NCBI GenBank assembly: GCA_026214975.1
Contig: JAOBSW010001103.1
Location: forward strand, 1 to 64,000
Length of the DNA stretch: 64,000 bases
Direction of reading: 5' to 3'
DNA from: Gentiana macrophylla
Taxonomy: Eukaryota > Streptophyta > Magnoliopsida > Gentianales > Gentianaceae
In this document: positions 1-12,488 of the stretch, in pieces
Position numbering within the stretch: position 1 is the stretch's first letter
Layout of the letters: every line of letters begins with the position of its first letter
Position numbers and translations under genes: made by a program
The notes under the pieces: model-generated
What the model saw: only the letters and a program-made list of their open reading frames with translations
Database searches by the model: none
Told to the model about the DNA's origin: nothing

Positions 1-2890
1 AAGTGATTAAGAAGGAGATTATCAAGCTTTAGGACATGGGTATTATTTATGCGATTGCTGATAGTGAATGGGTGTCCCCTACTCAAGTAGTTCCTAAGAA
101 AGGAGGAATTACTATCGTGAAGAATGAAAAGGGTGAAGAAATAGCATTGAGGCTACTAACTGGTTATAGAGTGCAGTATTGACAGCAAAAACTCAATGAA
201 GTCACAAAAAAGATCATTTCCCCACCTTCATTGACCGGATGCTTGGCGTGCCACTGGCGGGACATACATCTCTCTGTTTTCTTGATGGTTGTCGGGATAT
301 TTCCAGATACCCATAGACCCAGTCGACCAAGAAAAGACAACTTTCACATGTCCTTATGGTACATTCGCTTACAGGCGAATGCCATTCGGTCTCCGCAATG
401 CCCCAACTACATTCAAAGATGTATGCTGGCAATCTTTGATGGGCTTGTCGGAAAGTGTATGGAGATATTCATGGACGATTTCTCGGTCTTTGGTCAATCC
501 TTTGATCACTTTCTTGATAATATTGATCAATTATTATCCCGCTTTATGGAAAAGAACTTAGTCTAAAGCTGGGAAAAATGCCATTTTATAGTAAGCGAAG
601 AATAGTTCTTGGACACAAGATATCGAGAAAGAGGATGGAAGTAGATAGGTCAAAAGTTGAAGCTATAGAAGATGAATTTCCACTAAAAATATCGTGAAGT
701 AAAGAAGTTTCCTTGTACATGTTGGTTTTCATAGGAGGTTCATTAAAGATTTTTCCAAGATAGCCAAGCCCCTTTCCACTTTGCTTAGAAGATGTTGCCT
801 TCAACTTTGATGTGATTGCAAGCATCGTTTGATGAGCTTAAAAGTCAACTAATTTCTGCCCGATCCTTATCTCTCTGATTGGAACCTACCACTTTGAGCT
901 CATATGCGATGCATCCAATTCTGTTGTTAGTGCGAGTCTTAGGTCGTGAATTGAAGGAAAATTCCAGCCCATTTCTTACGCTTGATCCACCTTTGAACCC
1001 CCACACAAGTAAACTACACAACCATGAAAAGGAATTATTGGTGTAGTCTTTGCTATGGACAAGTTTTGTAGTTACTTGTTGGGCGCTGTGATCCTTTGTT
1101 TGGGCCGATCACGGCGCTGCGCTATCTTATGACTAAGAAAGATGCTAAACGCTTACTATGTTGAATCTTGATCTTGCAAGAATTTGATGTTCAAATTAAA
1201 GATAAAAGAAGCGTTGAAAGCGTAGTAGCAAATCATGTTTCTAGAATGCGAGAATGAAGAAGAGAAAGAGCCTGAAGAGATAGACCTTTACTTTCCTCTC
1301 GAGCATGTTATGCATATGGCGAGTGCACTCGGATGTCCCGTGGTATGCATCTATCGTCAACCACCTCCTTCGATATTTAAATCCAGAATTTTCATATCGG
1401 GGAGAAGAAGAAATTTTCTCTGATTTGAAAACCTTCATGTGGGATGAACCTTACCTTTTCAAAATCTATAAAGATGGATTATTGAGAAGATGTGTCCCGA
1501 ATCGAGCAACGAGATATCATTGAAGCAGTGCCACGGTGGGCCAGCGGGTGGTCACTTTGGTCCCTGGAAAACCGTTGCTAAAATCTTTTGATCCGGTTTT
1601 ATTATTTACGATCTTCAAGGATTGAAGCCTTACGCAAGGCTTGTGATAGAGTGCCAACTAACCGGAGCTTTAACTAAGCGTTTTGACATGCCATTGAAGC
1701 CCATTTTAGAATGTGAGGTCTTCGATGTATGAGGTATTGATTTTATGGGCCCGTTTCCATCTTCTTGTGGAAACAAATACATCTTAATGCTGTGTTGACT
1801 ACGTATCGAAATGGGTGGAGGCTCAAGCCACTTCTCATAATGACCACAAAGCGGTCATGACCTTTCTTAAGAAAAATATCTTCGTGAGATTTGGATGTCC
1901 CGTGCCTTAATCGGTGAAGAGGAATGCATACGCAGCAAGCCCACTAGAAAAGACCTTGAGAAATATGGTGTCGGCATAAAATTGGCACACCATATCACCC
2001 TATGACTAGTGGCCAGGTTGAGAGAAGTAATGTCGAGAGTTTCAAAAGGATCTGGAAAAAGTTGTGAGCAGTCATAGAAAGGGTTGGAGTCTGTTGGATG
2101 ATGTTCTATGGGCATACAAAACTTCCTATAAAACCCCAGTGGGTACATCACCCTATCGGATGGTGTATGGAAAACCGTGCCACTTGCCGGTGAATTAGAG
2201 AATAAAGCATATTGGGCCATTAAGTTCTTAAACTTTGATGCCCGATCATGTAGTGAACATCGGCCCGATGCGATTGCATGAATTGGATGAGTTTAGACTC
2301 CAGGCCTACGAGAGTGCGGGATTAGCAAGACGAGAATGAAACTCCTTCATGATGCTAAAATCAAGCGAGAATTTCAAGTTGGGGAGCAAGTCTTACTTTA
2401 TAATTCCAAGTTACATCTGTTTCATGGAAAGTTGAGGCGCGTTGGTCGGCCCCTTTGAAATTCTTCAAATTATTCCGGAGGTGTTTAGAAGTGAGAGGTC
2501 ATGGTGACCCGACCATTTAAAGTGAATGTTCAAAGGTGCAAGCACTATATTGGTCAAACTAAAGAAAAACCTTTGATTATTCACTTCCTCGACATCCTCG
2601 GGTGTGGTATAAGCTGAAGTCAATGGGCTTGAAGAATTCTCTTTGACTTGTTTTCCGAGGATGATGGCGGTGGCAGTCGAGCAAGTTATGGCGGTAGTTG
2701 GGACATGGAAGAGCATGAAAGGAGGCCTAGTTAAAGAGGCGAAGAAGAAAAAGTCGAAAATGGGAAGATGAAGAAGCGTTTGGAAAGAAGCAAGGAACCT
2801 AACCTCTGTGTTAGATCTTTGTTTACGTGCAGCAACCAAGCTAATAAGAATCGAACAAGGTCTTAAGTGGTAGAAAGTTGAAGTGGCTTT
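1..2890 (+). pseudogene. Decayed Athila-type Ty3/gypsy pol (RT-RNase H-integrase)
   Basis: This is the pol polyprotein region of an LTR retrotransposon, entered from its middle at the window edge. Domains run in the Ty3/gypsy order: reverse transcriptase (about 1-690), RNase H (about 690-1240), then integrase (about 1290-2500). RT is shown by VSPTQVVPKKGGIT, FQIPIDPVDQEKTTFTCPYG, RRMPFGLRNAPTTF and the catalytic box FMDD at 468-479. RNase H keeps FELICDAS near 893-916. Integrase shows WDEPYLFKI, GIDFMGPFPSS (from about 1733), DYVSKWVEA and [15 protein letters not shown] (about 2150-2190). These strings are characteristic of Athila-group pol. The frame is broken many times by stops and indels; one frameshift lies near 410, just before the FMDD segment. 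The second integrase acidic site reads IGEEE where a D is expected. It cannot make a working enzyme. gag and protease would lie upstream, outside the window. Confidence 0.93.
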
Positions 2891-3077
2891 GATCCAGTGA
2901 GTTGCGAGATTGTCGAGCCAGCGACATAAAACAAAAAAGCGCCACTAAGGGCATCTAGATATCTCTATATTTATTTTCGTCACTTTTAATGTTACTTATG
3001 ACTTTGGTTTTGTGTGTTTTAATGTATAATCTAATAAATATGTTGTGTGAATATACTTGATTCGACTTTGTTTTGAC
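2880..3077 (+). other. Athila-type pol 3' end and spacer
   Basis: Around 2900-2945 the sequence GTCGAGCCAGCGACATAAA followed by AAAGCGCCACTAAGGGCATC resembles the conserved tail found just after pol in Athila-type elements. The rest is AT-rich spacer with no reading frame that I can support. Confidence 0.6.
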
Positions 3078-3440
3078 ATGGATTTGGATGTCCCCGCATG
3101 AGCTCCCGAATTCATTCATAGAATCCGCCATATCACTCTAGATGATGGACCTGGAGGAGCGCTTATCCTTGGCGTTGATTACCATATCATCACGCGCATC
3201 AGGACCGTTACTTATGTTGTGATTGTACCACACAATGTGGGTGGTGGAGAGTTCAGCACTGAGGACCTTCAACGTGCGTTAGGACGGCCATTTACGATTC
3301 TAAATGACCCGATGCTTACTGATTTGTTGCTGGTACTCCGTGATGAACATTTTAAAGGAGTAGATGTTGCGGGAGAAGATTGGAACTTGCAATTTGAATA
3401 TGACATCCCTCTCTGCGATCGATATGCTTACGTCGCCTAA
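3078..3440 (+). pseudogene. Unknown reading frame downstream of pol, one in-frame stop
   Basis: A frame from an ATG at 3078 runs to a TAA at 3440 and is interrupted only by a TGA at 3099-3101; the stretch after that stop, 3102-3440, is fully open. The encoded segment is rich in acidic and hydrophobic residues (for example GVDYHIITRIRTVTYVVIVP and EDWNLQFEYDIPLCDRYAYV). I do not recognise the family. Its place between pol and the 3' end matches where Athila elements often carry an extra ORF, sometimes called env-like, but I see no signal peptide or transmembrane segment that would support an envelope role. It is better preserved than the pol upstream, which has stops throughout. Confidence 0.45.
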
Positions 3441-4390
3441 TCCGGATTGTCGATTGGGCGACATCTATGAAAGATTAGCCAGGCTAGCATTTGTGTTTCT
3501 ATTTTCTTCGTGTAACCCTGTTTTCTTTGCATTGTTAGTATATTTGCATATCATTTTGTAGCAGTATGTTTATGTGTCTGTCTCTTGTCATTTTGTTGCA
3601 TCTAGCTCTGCTACTTTATAGTATCCTCTATCGTTAATTTTTGAGCGACATGTTGTATTCCCCTGTGTCCCCCGTGATATTGCCATGTTTCTCAAGTAGT
3701 GCAGGTACATTTATAGCTGTTTTGTCAAGCTAGCATTGAAGTCGTTCTTTGAGAAAAGACTACATCGGCATCTCGAGCGTTGGCCTCTTCATGCTCATGC
3801 ACCTTGCGGGTCGATTATCTATCGATTCGGCTACTCTTGCATCATTACCGGATCACTAAGTACTTTATCACTCCTTAAATTCTGCACAACATGAGGGCAT
3901 GTTGTTATTTAAGTGTGGGGGAAGGGTTGGTGTACCTACAAATGTGCTTAATTTTTTATGCTTATCTTTTCGAAAAAATTTAATAAAAAAAAAACGTCCC
4001 AAGCATGATTTTATTTTGGCTTACTCACTTGTTATATTCCCATACTTGTGCTAAGTTGACTAGTATTTCAGCATAGACCTTTGATAAATAAGCCTTTACT
4101 CGAATTCTTTTCACGTAAGCCTCTCCAATGACGAGCTGAACTTAGGAAACTATACCCAATTAAACTGATAATGTTTGATTCTGGTTATCAGACCGTTCGC
4201 TTAGTGCTAATGTCATGAAAATTGTAATATGTGCGTAGTTGGAATTGAAAGTAGGAAGTATCGTGAATATACCAAAGCCTAAATGTGATAGGGAAAGAAA
4301 TATCGAAATGTAATAAATAAATAAATGCTTATCGCCTAGAATCCAATATCATAACCAACCTCGGTTGGGGCTGGCAGTATTTGGATGATT
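3441..4390 (+). other. 3' non-coding tail of the Athila-type element
   Basis: No coding sequence is visible. At 3910-3935 a purine run (AAGTGTGGGGGAAGGG) looks like a polypurine tract of the kind placed before the 3' LTR in this group; the same AAGTGTGGGG core recurs at 6575-6587 and, reversed, at 27814-27824. It is followed by AT-rich sequence including an A run near 3985-3995. Whether an LTR starts just after 3930 or only at 4391 cannot be settled by eye. Confidence 0.45.
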
Positions 4391-5886
4391 GTTCTCGGTG
4401 AAATTTATGGTTTTATCGCATTATTAGAGAACAATATCTTTAGTATTTTAGTAATTTTAGAAAATTATGTGTTTAAGGCTTAATTTGAATAATGGGTTTA
4501 AAAGTATTAAAAGTGTAATTTGGGCAATTTTATGTGTTAAATTGGCGGAATTATTATTATTTGAAGATTACTACATTTTGCAATGTTTATTTATCTTATA
4601 GGAGCTTAATTTGAGTGCATAAAGGATTAATGAGGCTCAAGTTGAATTACAAGAGATAAAGTTCAAGAAATCCGATCCTCGGCATTGCAAGCGGCGTGCG
4701 CATTCCGTCCATTATAGGCGGGCGTCGCGATCTTGGCGAGAGTCGAATCGTATTTTACATTGAGAGTTGAGGCGGAGGATGAGCGGCGTTTACTCAGCGT
4801 CAAGTTTACGGGCGGCGTCCGGATATTGAGACGGGCGTCAACCGATTCTTATAGCGGCCGACATCAGATTTCTATATCTGGCGGCCCTAACCCTAATTCT
4901 ATACTTTTATACGGCCGCACTAATACACGAGAAAAAGCTGCATACTAGAGAGTTCAACGCATCTTCTCTTCATGGAGATGAGTTCTTCCAATCAACGATC
5001 ACCAACATGATTGTTGGCTAAGCATATCTTGATGGAACAACGGAGGATATCACATCAACGTCATCACAACCATGATTAGTTAGTTTATCTTTAGTTATGA
5101 TTTTGAATACTTTGTTTTATTTATCGTTTGAATCTGATTTAATTGTTAAGAGTTTTATTAGATAGGAATGTCAATGAAACTTTATGTTGTTTGAATTTTT
5201 ATGGAAATATAATTCAACAATAGTTTTCTATTTCAATCGATATAATTGATGATGTTTTGAGGAATCATATATTGTTAGTTGGGTATTAAAATTTGGGAGC
5301 AATTGTTGATCTTGTGATGAATGTTATTTGTTTTTCTTGGAAAAGTAAACAAACCCTAGAAATTGATCTAAAGGAATTTAGTCGGTTTCGCGATTGATCA
5401 TACCAATAAAGCGTATTCAAATCATAAAAGCGGTTGTATGATTGTTGAGTGATAGATTCTAGGTGTTCTCTTGTCTCCCTCTTATAATTTGAAAACAAAA
5501 TTGTTTATTTGAGCGTTAGTCTTAAGTTTAGTTAATTAAAACCTCAATTTCTGCTGTTTTGTTTTTGCATATTTTCATCACAGAATCGTATCGGGCGCCC
5601 GTCCGTATAAGTGAGCAGCTCGTCCACTCTTGTTTATTTCTGTTTTACATTTATTTGTAGTTGTTGTTTTAGTTTCTTTTCTTTAGTTTTAGTTTATTTA
5701 CGTAGGTTTAGTTTATAGTTAGATTAACCTTAGTTTTGAGTAATAGTTAGTGAGAACCAACTTAGGAGTTATACCTTAATCGATAACTATCGATTCCACT
5801 TAGGACGACTTCGGCAACATCCTTTACTCGTGCCTTATACTTGGGGTGTTCGATAATATAAATTTAAAACACGTTTTTAACGAACA
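4391..5886 (+). repeat. LTR, family A (Athila/Tat type), + orientation
   Basis: The segment begins TGTTCTCGGTGAAATTTATGG and ends TTTTTAACGAACA. Its last 90 bases (about 5797-5886: TTAGGACGACTTCGG, then CCTTATACTTGGGGTG) match the reverse complement of 43807-43900. The middle part around 4950-5040 (CAACATGATTGTTGGCTAAGC) matches the reverse complement near 44630-44660. This places it in the same LTR family as the 43807-45602 copy. A GC-rich patch with repeated GGCGTC motifs lies at 4690-4870 in otherwise AT-rich DNA. No convincing primer site follows 5886, so it may be a 3' or solo LTR. The left boundary is less certain than the right. Confidence 0.65.
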
Positions 5887-6586
5887 ATGATGGGAAAAGT
5901 GTCCTTAGGGTGTGGCTTGCTCTTGGTGGGTTGGTTACTACACCTAAGGTACATAAGATAAGTTAGTTGTGATGGAAGTCAACAAGGTCACCATGCCTGA
6001 GACGGAAGTATCGACATTTTTAAAAATATAAATAAAATAAAAAAAAAACAGCAAAAAAGGAAAAATTTCAAAAAAATTCGAGACTAAGAGCAAAAGGAAA
6101 CATCAAAATGGTGTAAAATAAGAATGTCTTAGTCTCAACATCAATAATAACAACAATAATAATAATAATAAGGATATATTGAACATTGATATATTTTCCA
6201 CCTATCCCCAGTATAGGCCAAGGTATATGTTGTAGGGAGTATCCTCTGGGTACAACTGAAAGGATTTCAAAAACACATGTATTACTCTAGTCTTGACGTG
6301 AGTAGTTTTGTAGGGCGTATGCATAAGCAGGATAATTCATTATCTGTCTTAAATGGGTACTTGTTGGTTAACTTGACTTTAATTGTCAAGTGTGGAATCA
6401 GTGGAAGTTGAAGAAGGCTTTGCACACCTACACATTAAGTGTCGTTTATTACATGAGATGTATGTTATTGATGCCAGTCGACCGGTTGTGATTTGAAATT
6501 TGGGATTTTATGTGGTTCAATGCATAAGTAAGTCTATGTTTTCTCTTTTGTCTTACTCGGGACGAGCAAAAGCTAAGTGTGGGGGA
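5887..6586 (+). mobile_element. 3' internal tail of a B-like Athila/Tat element
   Basis: This stretch is non-coding. The part around 6195-6250 (GGCCAAGGTATATGTTGTAG) matches the reverse complement of element B near 28125-28155. The end at 6560-6587 (GGGACGAGCAAAAGCTAAGTG, then GGGGGAG) matches B's sequence just before its 3' LTR, including the polypurine tract. It is therefore the 3' end of a relative of element B whose 5' part is missing. It contains an A-rich run (6020-6060) and an AAT-type microsatellite (6145-6175). Confidence 0.7.
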
Positions 6587-8007
6587 GTTCTTTACGGTGA
6601 TTTTTACGATTTATATTATATTATTTCGTAACGAATTCCTCTGTATTTTATTAATTTGTATAGAAAATTAAGTGTTTAATTGAATTATTAGAAGAATGAG
6701 TGAGGAAATTATTAAAGTGCAAAGTCGGGTTATTTACGTGATTTTATTAGCAATTATCTATTTATATATGTGATGATACACTTTGCATGTTTTATTATTG
6801 TGTAGGTATACAAACGTATCATGGAATGAGTCGACGAGCTGAAGGAGTTTAAAAACAACATTGTATTTGAAGATTTAAAGAGAAGGACAAAATAGGATTT
6901 TCTTATTTTTATTAGGGTTTAGATTTTTCCTTTTTAAAAAATAAGAAAAGAAAAGAATTATTACCCTAGCTCTCAAAAAAGGTTATAAATGGAGGGCAGC
7001 CAGTGAGAACAACACAACAATTAAATGCGAGAAAAAAATTTGGTGCAAAAACCACAAGCGAGGCGTTGGTCGACCGAACACCCTACTCAGTCGACCTAGT
7101 GCAACTTTTTTTAGTTTTTAGTTCGATCTTTGAAGATGATCGGAGGTTGGGGCCGATTGGAGCGAGCTTTGTGAAACCGATCGTTGCGGCAACTTGATTT
7201 CAACTCTTTGGATTGTTTGTGAGTTTTAATGAGATTGTATCTTTTCAATGATTAATTTTCATTATGCAATTTTATCGATGGATGTTTTGCATGTTTGATG
7301 TTTAATAAGTTGATGAGAGTTGATTGTTAAACCTAGATCACCATAGCAAAGATTGGATTTTTAATCTAATTAGCGATAGTTGTTAGGTTGGAAATCTAGG
7401 ATTCACGAGATTGAATAAATTTCACACCTTGATAATTAAAGCGTTAACCTTTTGAATTGATGAATGAAAAAAAGATTGATTGGCGAATTTTCTAAGAGAT
7501 TAGAGATTCATACTTATGATAGGTGAACCACAATTCTTATTAAATCATCACTAGACAACCTTAGAGAAGAAATTAAGGGTTGCGGAATCGGTGGATCATT
7601 GCTTGTTCGTTGTTAAATTAATTGAGAAAAAAATCATTTGTTATTAACATAGCAATTTTATAATTTTATTGTGTCATTAGTTTATAAAATAGAATTGTTT
7701 TTCGTTATTTCGGTTCATAACTATCTTTCTGGCTTTGGATTTTTAATCTTACATCTAGTCTATTTCTATTGTTTTCGTTACTAGTTCGTTTTGTTTTATT
7801 ATTCTAGTTGTAGTTTTCAATTGTTTAGGATAGGGCGTTTTAACTTTCTTCATAATCGGGACAAATTTTAGAAAAGTTAATTAAGACTAGACAAACTACG
7901 ATTCACTGTGAGTTCGACTCGGTTTTAATCATTATACTACGATCCACACTTAGGGTAAGCAGTTTCTTTTATTACTTGTATTATTTTGCTTAGCATAAAA
8001 TCCGAGA
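6587..8007 (+). repeat. 3' LTR of a B-related element, + orientation
   Basis: The LTR follows the polypurine tract directly and starts near GTTCTTTACGGTGATTTT (the canonical TG is not clear, so the first base is approximate). It ends at AAAATCCGAGACA, after which satellite sequence begins. A block near 7330-7395 (CCTAGATCACCATAG, TTTTTAATC, TTGTTAGGTTGG) matches the equivalent block of LTR B in reverse complement. A TATA box candidate TTATAAATGG lies at 6983-6992. No coding potential is visible. Confidence 0.7.
6983..6992 (+). promoter_or_regulatory. TATA box candidate in the B-related LTR
   Basis: TTATAAATGG is placed about 400 bases into the LTR, a normal U3/R position. This rests on motif and position only. 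Confidence 0.45.
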
Positions 8008-10689
8008 CACGTATGTTGTAAGCTACCTTGTTGTTGTTGATGATATATGGGCCCCTTTGGAGCGGGTTGTTAAATGGCTTGGCCCAGGCCCATTATAAGC
8101 GTTAGCATTCCTCAATGTTTGTGTAGGCCTTCTCTGTGTCTTGGGGTCTAGGAAGAGAGTAGTAAAGGTGAGGAGCTTACTTGAAAATACTTATGTAAGC
8201 TAGTTTACAATTAATAACAAACATCGTGTGTAGTTAAAAGACTAAACATCGTAACATTCTTGGTAAAGAACAAGTCTATATCGTGATGTGTGGGCGTTCG
8301 AGATAATGTGGATAACCTCGTAAGTCTTTGGACCCTACGTGCGTAGAACACCACCCGTAAATCCGAGACCTACGGACGGACGGATTTGCACCGGCGTGTA
8401 CACTATCGAGTTTTCCCACGTGGATATTGGTGTGATCCGCCAATATGTTGCACCTGAGATACTTTATGGTGGGTAGCCCATTAGTAGTGCCATTGAATGA
8501 TGATGTAACAAAGATAATTTACTCTATAAACCAATAATCACGACATGTTGATGAGCATAAAGTGAACCCTAAAGTTTGAGTCGGTCTCACAAATATATCT
8601 TAATAAATTATGAACCTTTCGTTGTAAGATTTAATTATATTTTAGCTTCTTACTCTCGCTAAGTACTTTGTACTTACCTCAATTGCATGTTTTGATGTAT
8701 GTTTTTATGGTGAGAAGGCGGACATGTTGAGCATGTGATGGATGATGACTTGAGGGGCGATGTTTGAGTCAAGTTTCACTTGATGTTTTCTGTTTCATTT
8801 ATTATAAGATGTATCAAACTATATTGTTATTTCAATATCAAGAAAAGCATTGTACTTTATTTAAGGCTTTGTAAGATTTTTTTTTTGCTTTCGTTTTGGG
8901 CATTGTATGTTGTAAGCTACCTTGTTGTTGTTGATGGTATATGGGCCCTTTGGGCCGGGTTGTTAAATCTTGGGCGGGCGCATTATAAATGTTAGCATTC
9001 CACAATGTTTGTGTATGTGCTAGGCCTTGTCCGTGTCTTGTGGTCTAGGAAGAGAGTAGTAGAGGTGAGGAGCTTACTTGAAAATACTTAGTTGACTAGT
9101 TAACAATTAATAACAAGCGTCGTGTGTAGTTAAAAGACTAAACATCGTAACATTCTTGGTAAGGCACAAGTCTATATCGCGATGTGTGGGCATTCGAGAT
9201 AAAGTGGATAATTCGTAAGTCTTTTGACCTACGTGCGGAGGAGCGCCACCCGTATATCGAAACCCTACGTGCGGAGGGATTTGCACAGCGTGTAAACTAT
9301 CGGGTTTTCCCGTGGATATTAGTGTGATCGCCAATATGTTTGTGAGATACTTTATGGTGAGTAGCGCCATGCTTAGTGCCTTTCAATGATGATGTAACAA
9401 AGATAAGATCGCTATAAACCAATAATCATGACATGTTGATGAGCATGAAGTGAACCCTAAAGTTTGAGTCGGTCTCACAAAGATAACTTAATAAATTATG
9501 AACCTTTCGTTTGAAGATTTAATTATATTTTAGCTTTTTGTTGTTGCTAAGTACTTTGTACTTACCTCAATTGCATGTTTTGTTGTATGTTTTGGGGTGA
9601 GAAGGCGAGCGGAGTTGAGCATGTGATGGATGATGACTTTGGGGCGATGTTTGAGTCAAGTTTCACTTGATGTTTTCTGTTTCATTTATTATAAGATGTA
9701 TCAAAACATGTTGTTATTTCAAAATCAATACAAGCATCATTACTTTCTTTAAGGCTTTGTAAGATTTGTTGTTTTACTTTCGTTATGGGCATCATATGTT
9801 GTAAGCTACCTTGTTGTTGTTGATGATATATGGGCCCCTTTGAGGTGCTGAGTTGTTGGCTGGTCGAGGCCCATTATATGTGTTTGCATTCCTTGGTGTT
9901 TGTGTATGTGCTAGGACTTCTCCGTGTCTTGTGGTCTAGGAAGAGAGTAGTAGAGGTTAGGGAGCTTTCTTGAAAATACTTACGTGGCTAGTTAACAATT
10001 AATAACAAACATCGTGTGTAGTTAAAAGACTAAACATCGTAACATTCTTGCTAAGGCACAAGTCTATATCGCGATGTGTGGGTGTTGAGATAAAGCGGAT
10101 AACCGTAAGTCTTTGGACCCTACGTGCGGAGGAACACCACCCGTAAATGCGAGACCCTACGTGCGGTATTTGCACGGCGTGTACACTATCGGGTTTCCCT
10201 CGTGGATATTGGTGTGATCCGCCAATATGTTGCACCTGAGATACTTTATGGTGAGTAGCACCATCGTGAGTGCCCTTGAATGATGATGTAACAAAGATAA
10301 GCTACGCTATAAACCAATAATCACGAAATGTTGATGAGCATGAAGTGAATCCTAATGTTTGAGTCTGTCTCACAAAGATAACTTCATATATTATAAACCT
10401 TTCGTTGTAAGATTTAATTATATTTTATCTTCTTTATCTTGATAAGTACTTTTTACTTATCTCAATTTCATGTTTTTTTGTATGTTTTTGGGGTGAGAAG
10501 ACGAACATGTTGAGCATGTGATGGAATATGACTTTGGGGACGATGTTTGAGTCCAAGTTTCACTTGATGATTTCAGTTTCATTTATTATAAGATGTTTCA
10601 AACTATGTGGTTATTTCAATATCAAGACAAGCGTTGTACTTTCTTTAAGGCTTTGTAAGATTTGTTGTTTTACTTTCGTTTTGGGCATC

Positions 10690-12488
10690 GTATGTTGTAA
10701 GCTACCTTGTAGTTGTTGATGATATATGGGCCCCTTTGGGCGGGGTTATCTATATATTTGGGCCATGCCCATTATAAATGTTACCATACCTCAATGTTTG
10801 TGTATGTGCTAGGCCTTGTCCGTGTCTTGTGGTATAGGAAAGAGAGTACTAGCGGTGAGGTGCTTACTTGAAAATACTTAGGTTGCTAGATAACAATTAA
10901 TAACAAGCGTCGTGTGTAGTTAAAAAAGACTAAAAATCGTAACATTCTTGGTAAGGCACAAGTCTATATCGTGATGTGTGGGCGTTGGATATAGTGGATA
11001 ACCAGTAAGTCATTTGAATTTACGTGCGGAGGAACACCACCCGTAAGTCCGAGACCCAGCGTCACGGAGGGATTTGAACCAGCGTGTACACTATCGGGTT
11101 TTCCCAGTGGATATAGGTGTGATCCGCCAAATATGTTGCGTCTGAGATACTTTATGGTGAGTAGCACCTACGTAGTGCCCTTGAATGATGATGTAACAAA
11201 GATAAGCTAAGCTATAAACCAATAATCATGACATATTGATGAGCATAAAGTGAACCACTAAAGTTTGAGTCCGTCTCACAAAGATAACTTAATAAATTAT
11301 GAACCTTTCGTTGTAATATTTAATTATATTTTAGTTTCTTAATCTTGCTAAGTACTTTGTACTTGCCTCAATTGCATGTTTTGTTGTATGTTTTTGGGTT
11401 GAGAAGGCGAGCAGGTTGAGAATGTGATGGATGATGACTTTGGGGATGATGTTTGAGTCAAGTTTCACATCATGTTTTATGTTTCATTATTATAAGATGT
11501 ATCAACCTATGTTGTTATTTCAATATCAAGACAAGCATCGTACTTTATTTAAATCTTTGTAAGATTTTTGTTTTACTTCGTTTTGGGAATCGTATGTTGT
11601 CGACCACCAAGTTGTTCTTGATGATATATGGGCCATTGGGCGAGTTGTTAAATGGCTTGGTCGGGGCCATTATAAGTGATAGCATTCCTCGGTGTTTGTG
11701 TATGTGCGAGGCCTTGTCCGTGTCTTGTGGTCTAGCAAAGAGAGTAGTAGAGGTGAGGAGCTTACTTGAAAAATACTTAGGTGGTTAGTTAACAATTAAT
11801 ATGAGGCGTCGTGTGTGGTTAAAAGACTAAACATCGTAACATTCTTGGTAAGGCACAAGTCTATATCGCGATGTGTGGGTGTTGAGATAAAGCGGATAAC
11901 CGTAAGTCTTTGGACCCCTATGTATGGAGGAACACCACCCGTAAGTCCGAGACCCTACGTGCGGAGAGGATTGCAGCGGCGTGTACACTATCGGGTTTTC
12001 CCCGTGGATATTGGTGTGATCCTCCAATATGTTGCACCTGAGATACTTTATGGTGAGTAGCACCATGCGTAGTGCCCTTGAATGATGATGTAACAAAGAT
12101 AAGCTACGCTATAAAGCAATAATCACGACAAGTTGATGAGCATGAAGTGAATCCTAATGTTTGAGTCTATCTCACAAAGATAACTTAATATATTATAAAC
12201 CTTTCGTTGTAAGATTTAATTATATTTTAGCTTCTTAATCTTGCTAAGTACTTTTTACTTACCTCAATTTCATGTTTTTGTATGTTTTTGGGGTGAGAAG
12301 GCGAACACGTTGAGCATGTGATGGATGATGACTTTGGGGGCGATGTTTGAGTCAAGTTTCACTAGATGTTTTCTATTTCATTTATTATAAGATGTATCAA
12401 ACTATGTGTTTATTTCAATATCAAGACAAGCGTTGTAATTTCTTTAAGGCTTTGTAAGATTTTTGTTTTACTTTCGTTTTGGGCATCG
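10690..12488. repeat. Example of a dimeric higher-order unit (types T and S')
   Basis: Unit T (10690-11591) has TTACCATACC/TTATCATACC, TATAGGAAAGAGAGTACTAG and CTAGATAAC. The next unit, S' (11592-12488), has TTAGCATTCC or a close form, TCGGTGTTTG, AGTAGTAGAGG and CTAGTTAAC. The same T-S' order recurs starting near 12489, 16087, 17690, 19466 and 24787, giving a period of about 1.8 kb. Units outside these pairs are a third type, S (CTCAATGTTTG with AGTAGTAGAGG). Confidence 0.75.

Noticed and set aside
231..566. Treating the two overlapping RT frames near 231-566 as separate genes
   Set aside because: They are adjoining pieces of one RT split by a frameshift near 410, each carrying a different conserved RT block.
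2465..2839. 124-codon minus frame opposite the pol tail
   Set aside because: It overlaps the recognisable + strand Athila pol 3' region and has no domain of its own.
11815..12096. Open frames of 60-96 codons on both strands, found again and again in the satellite (for example those ending in VPYQECYDV)
   Set aside because: They recur only because the unit recurs. Their length and frame change from copy to copy through indels, and no domain is recognisable.
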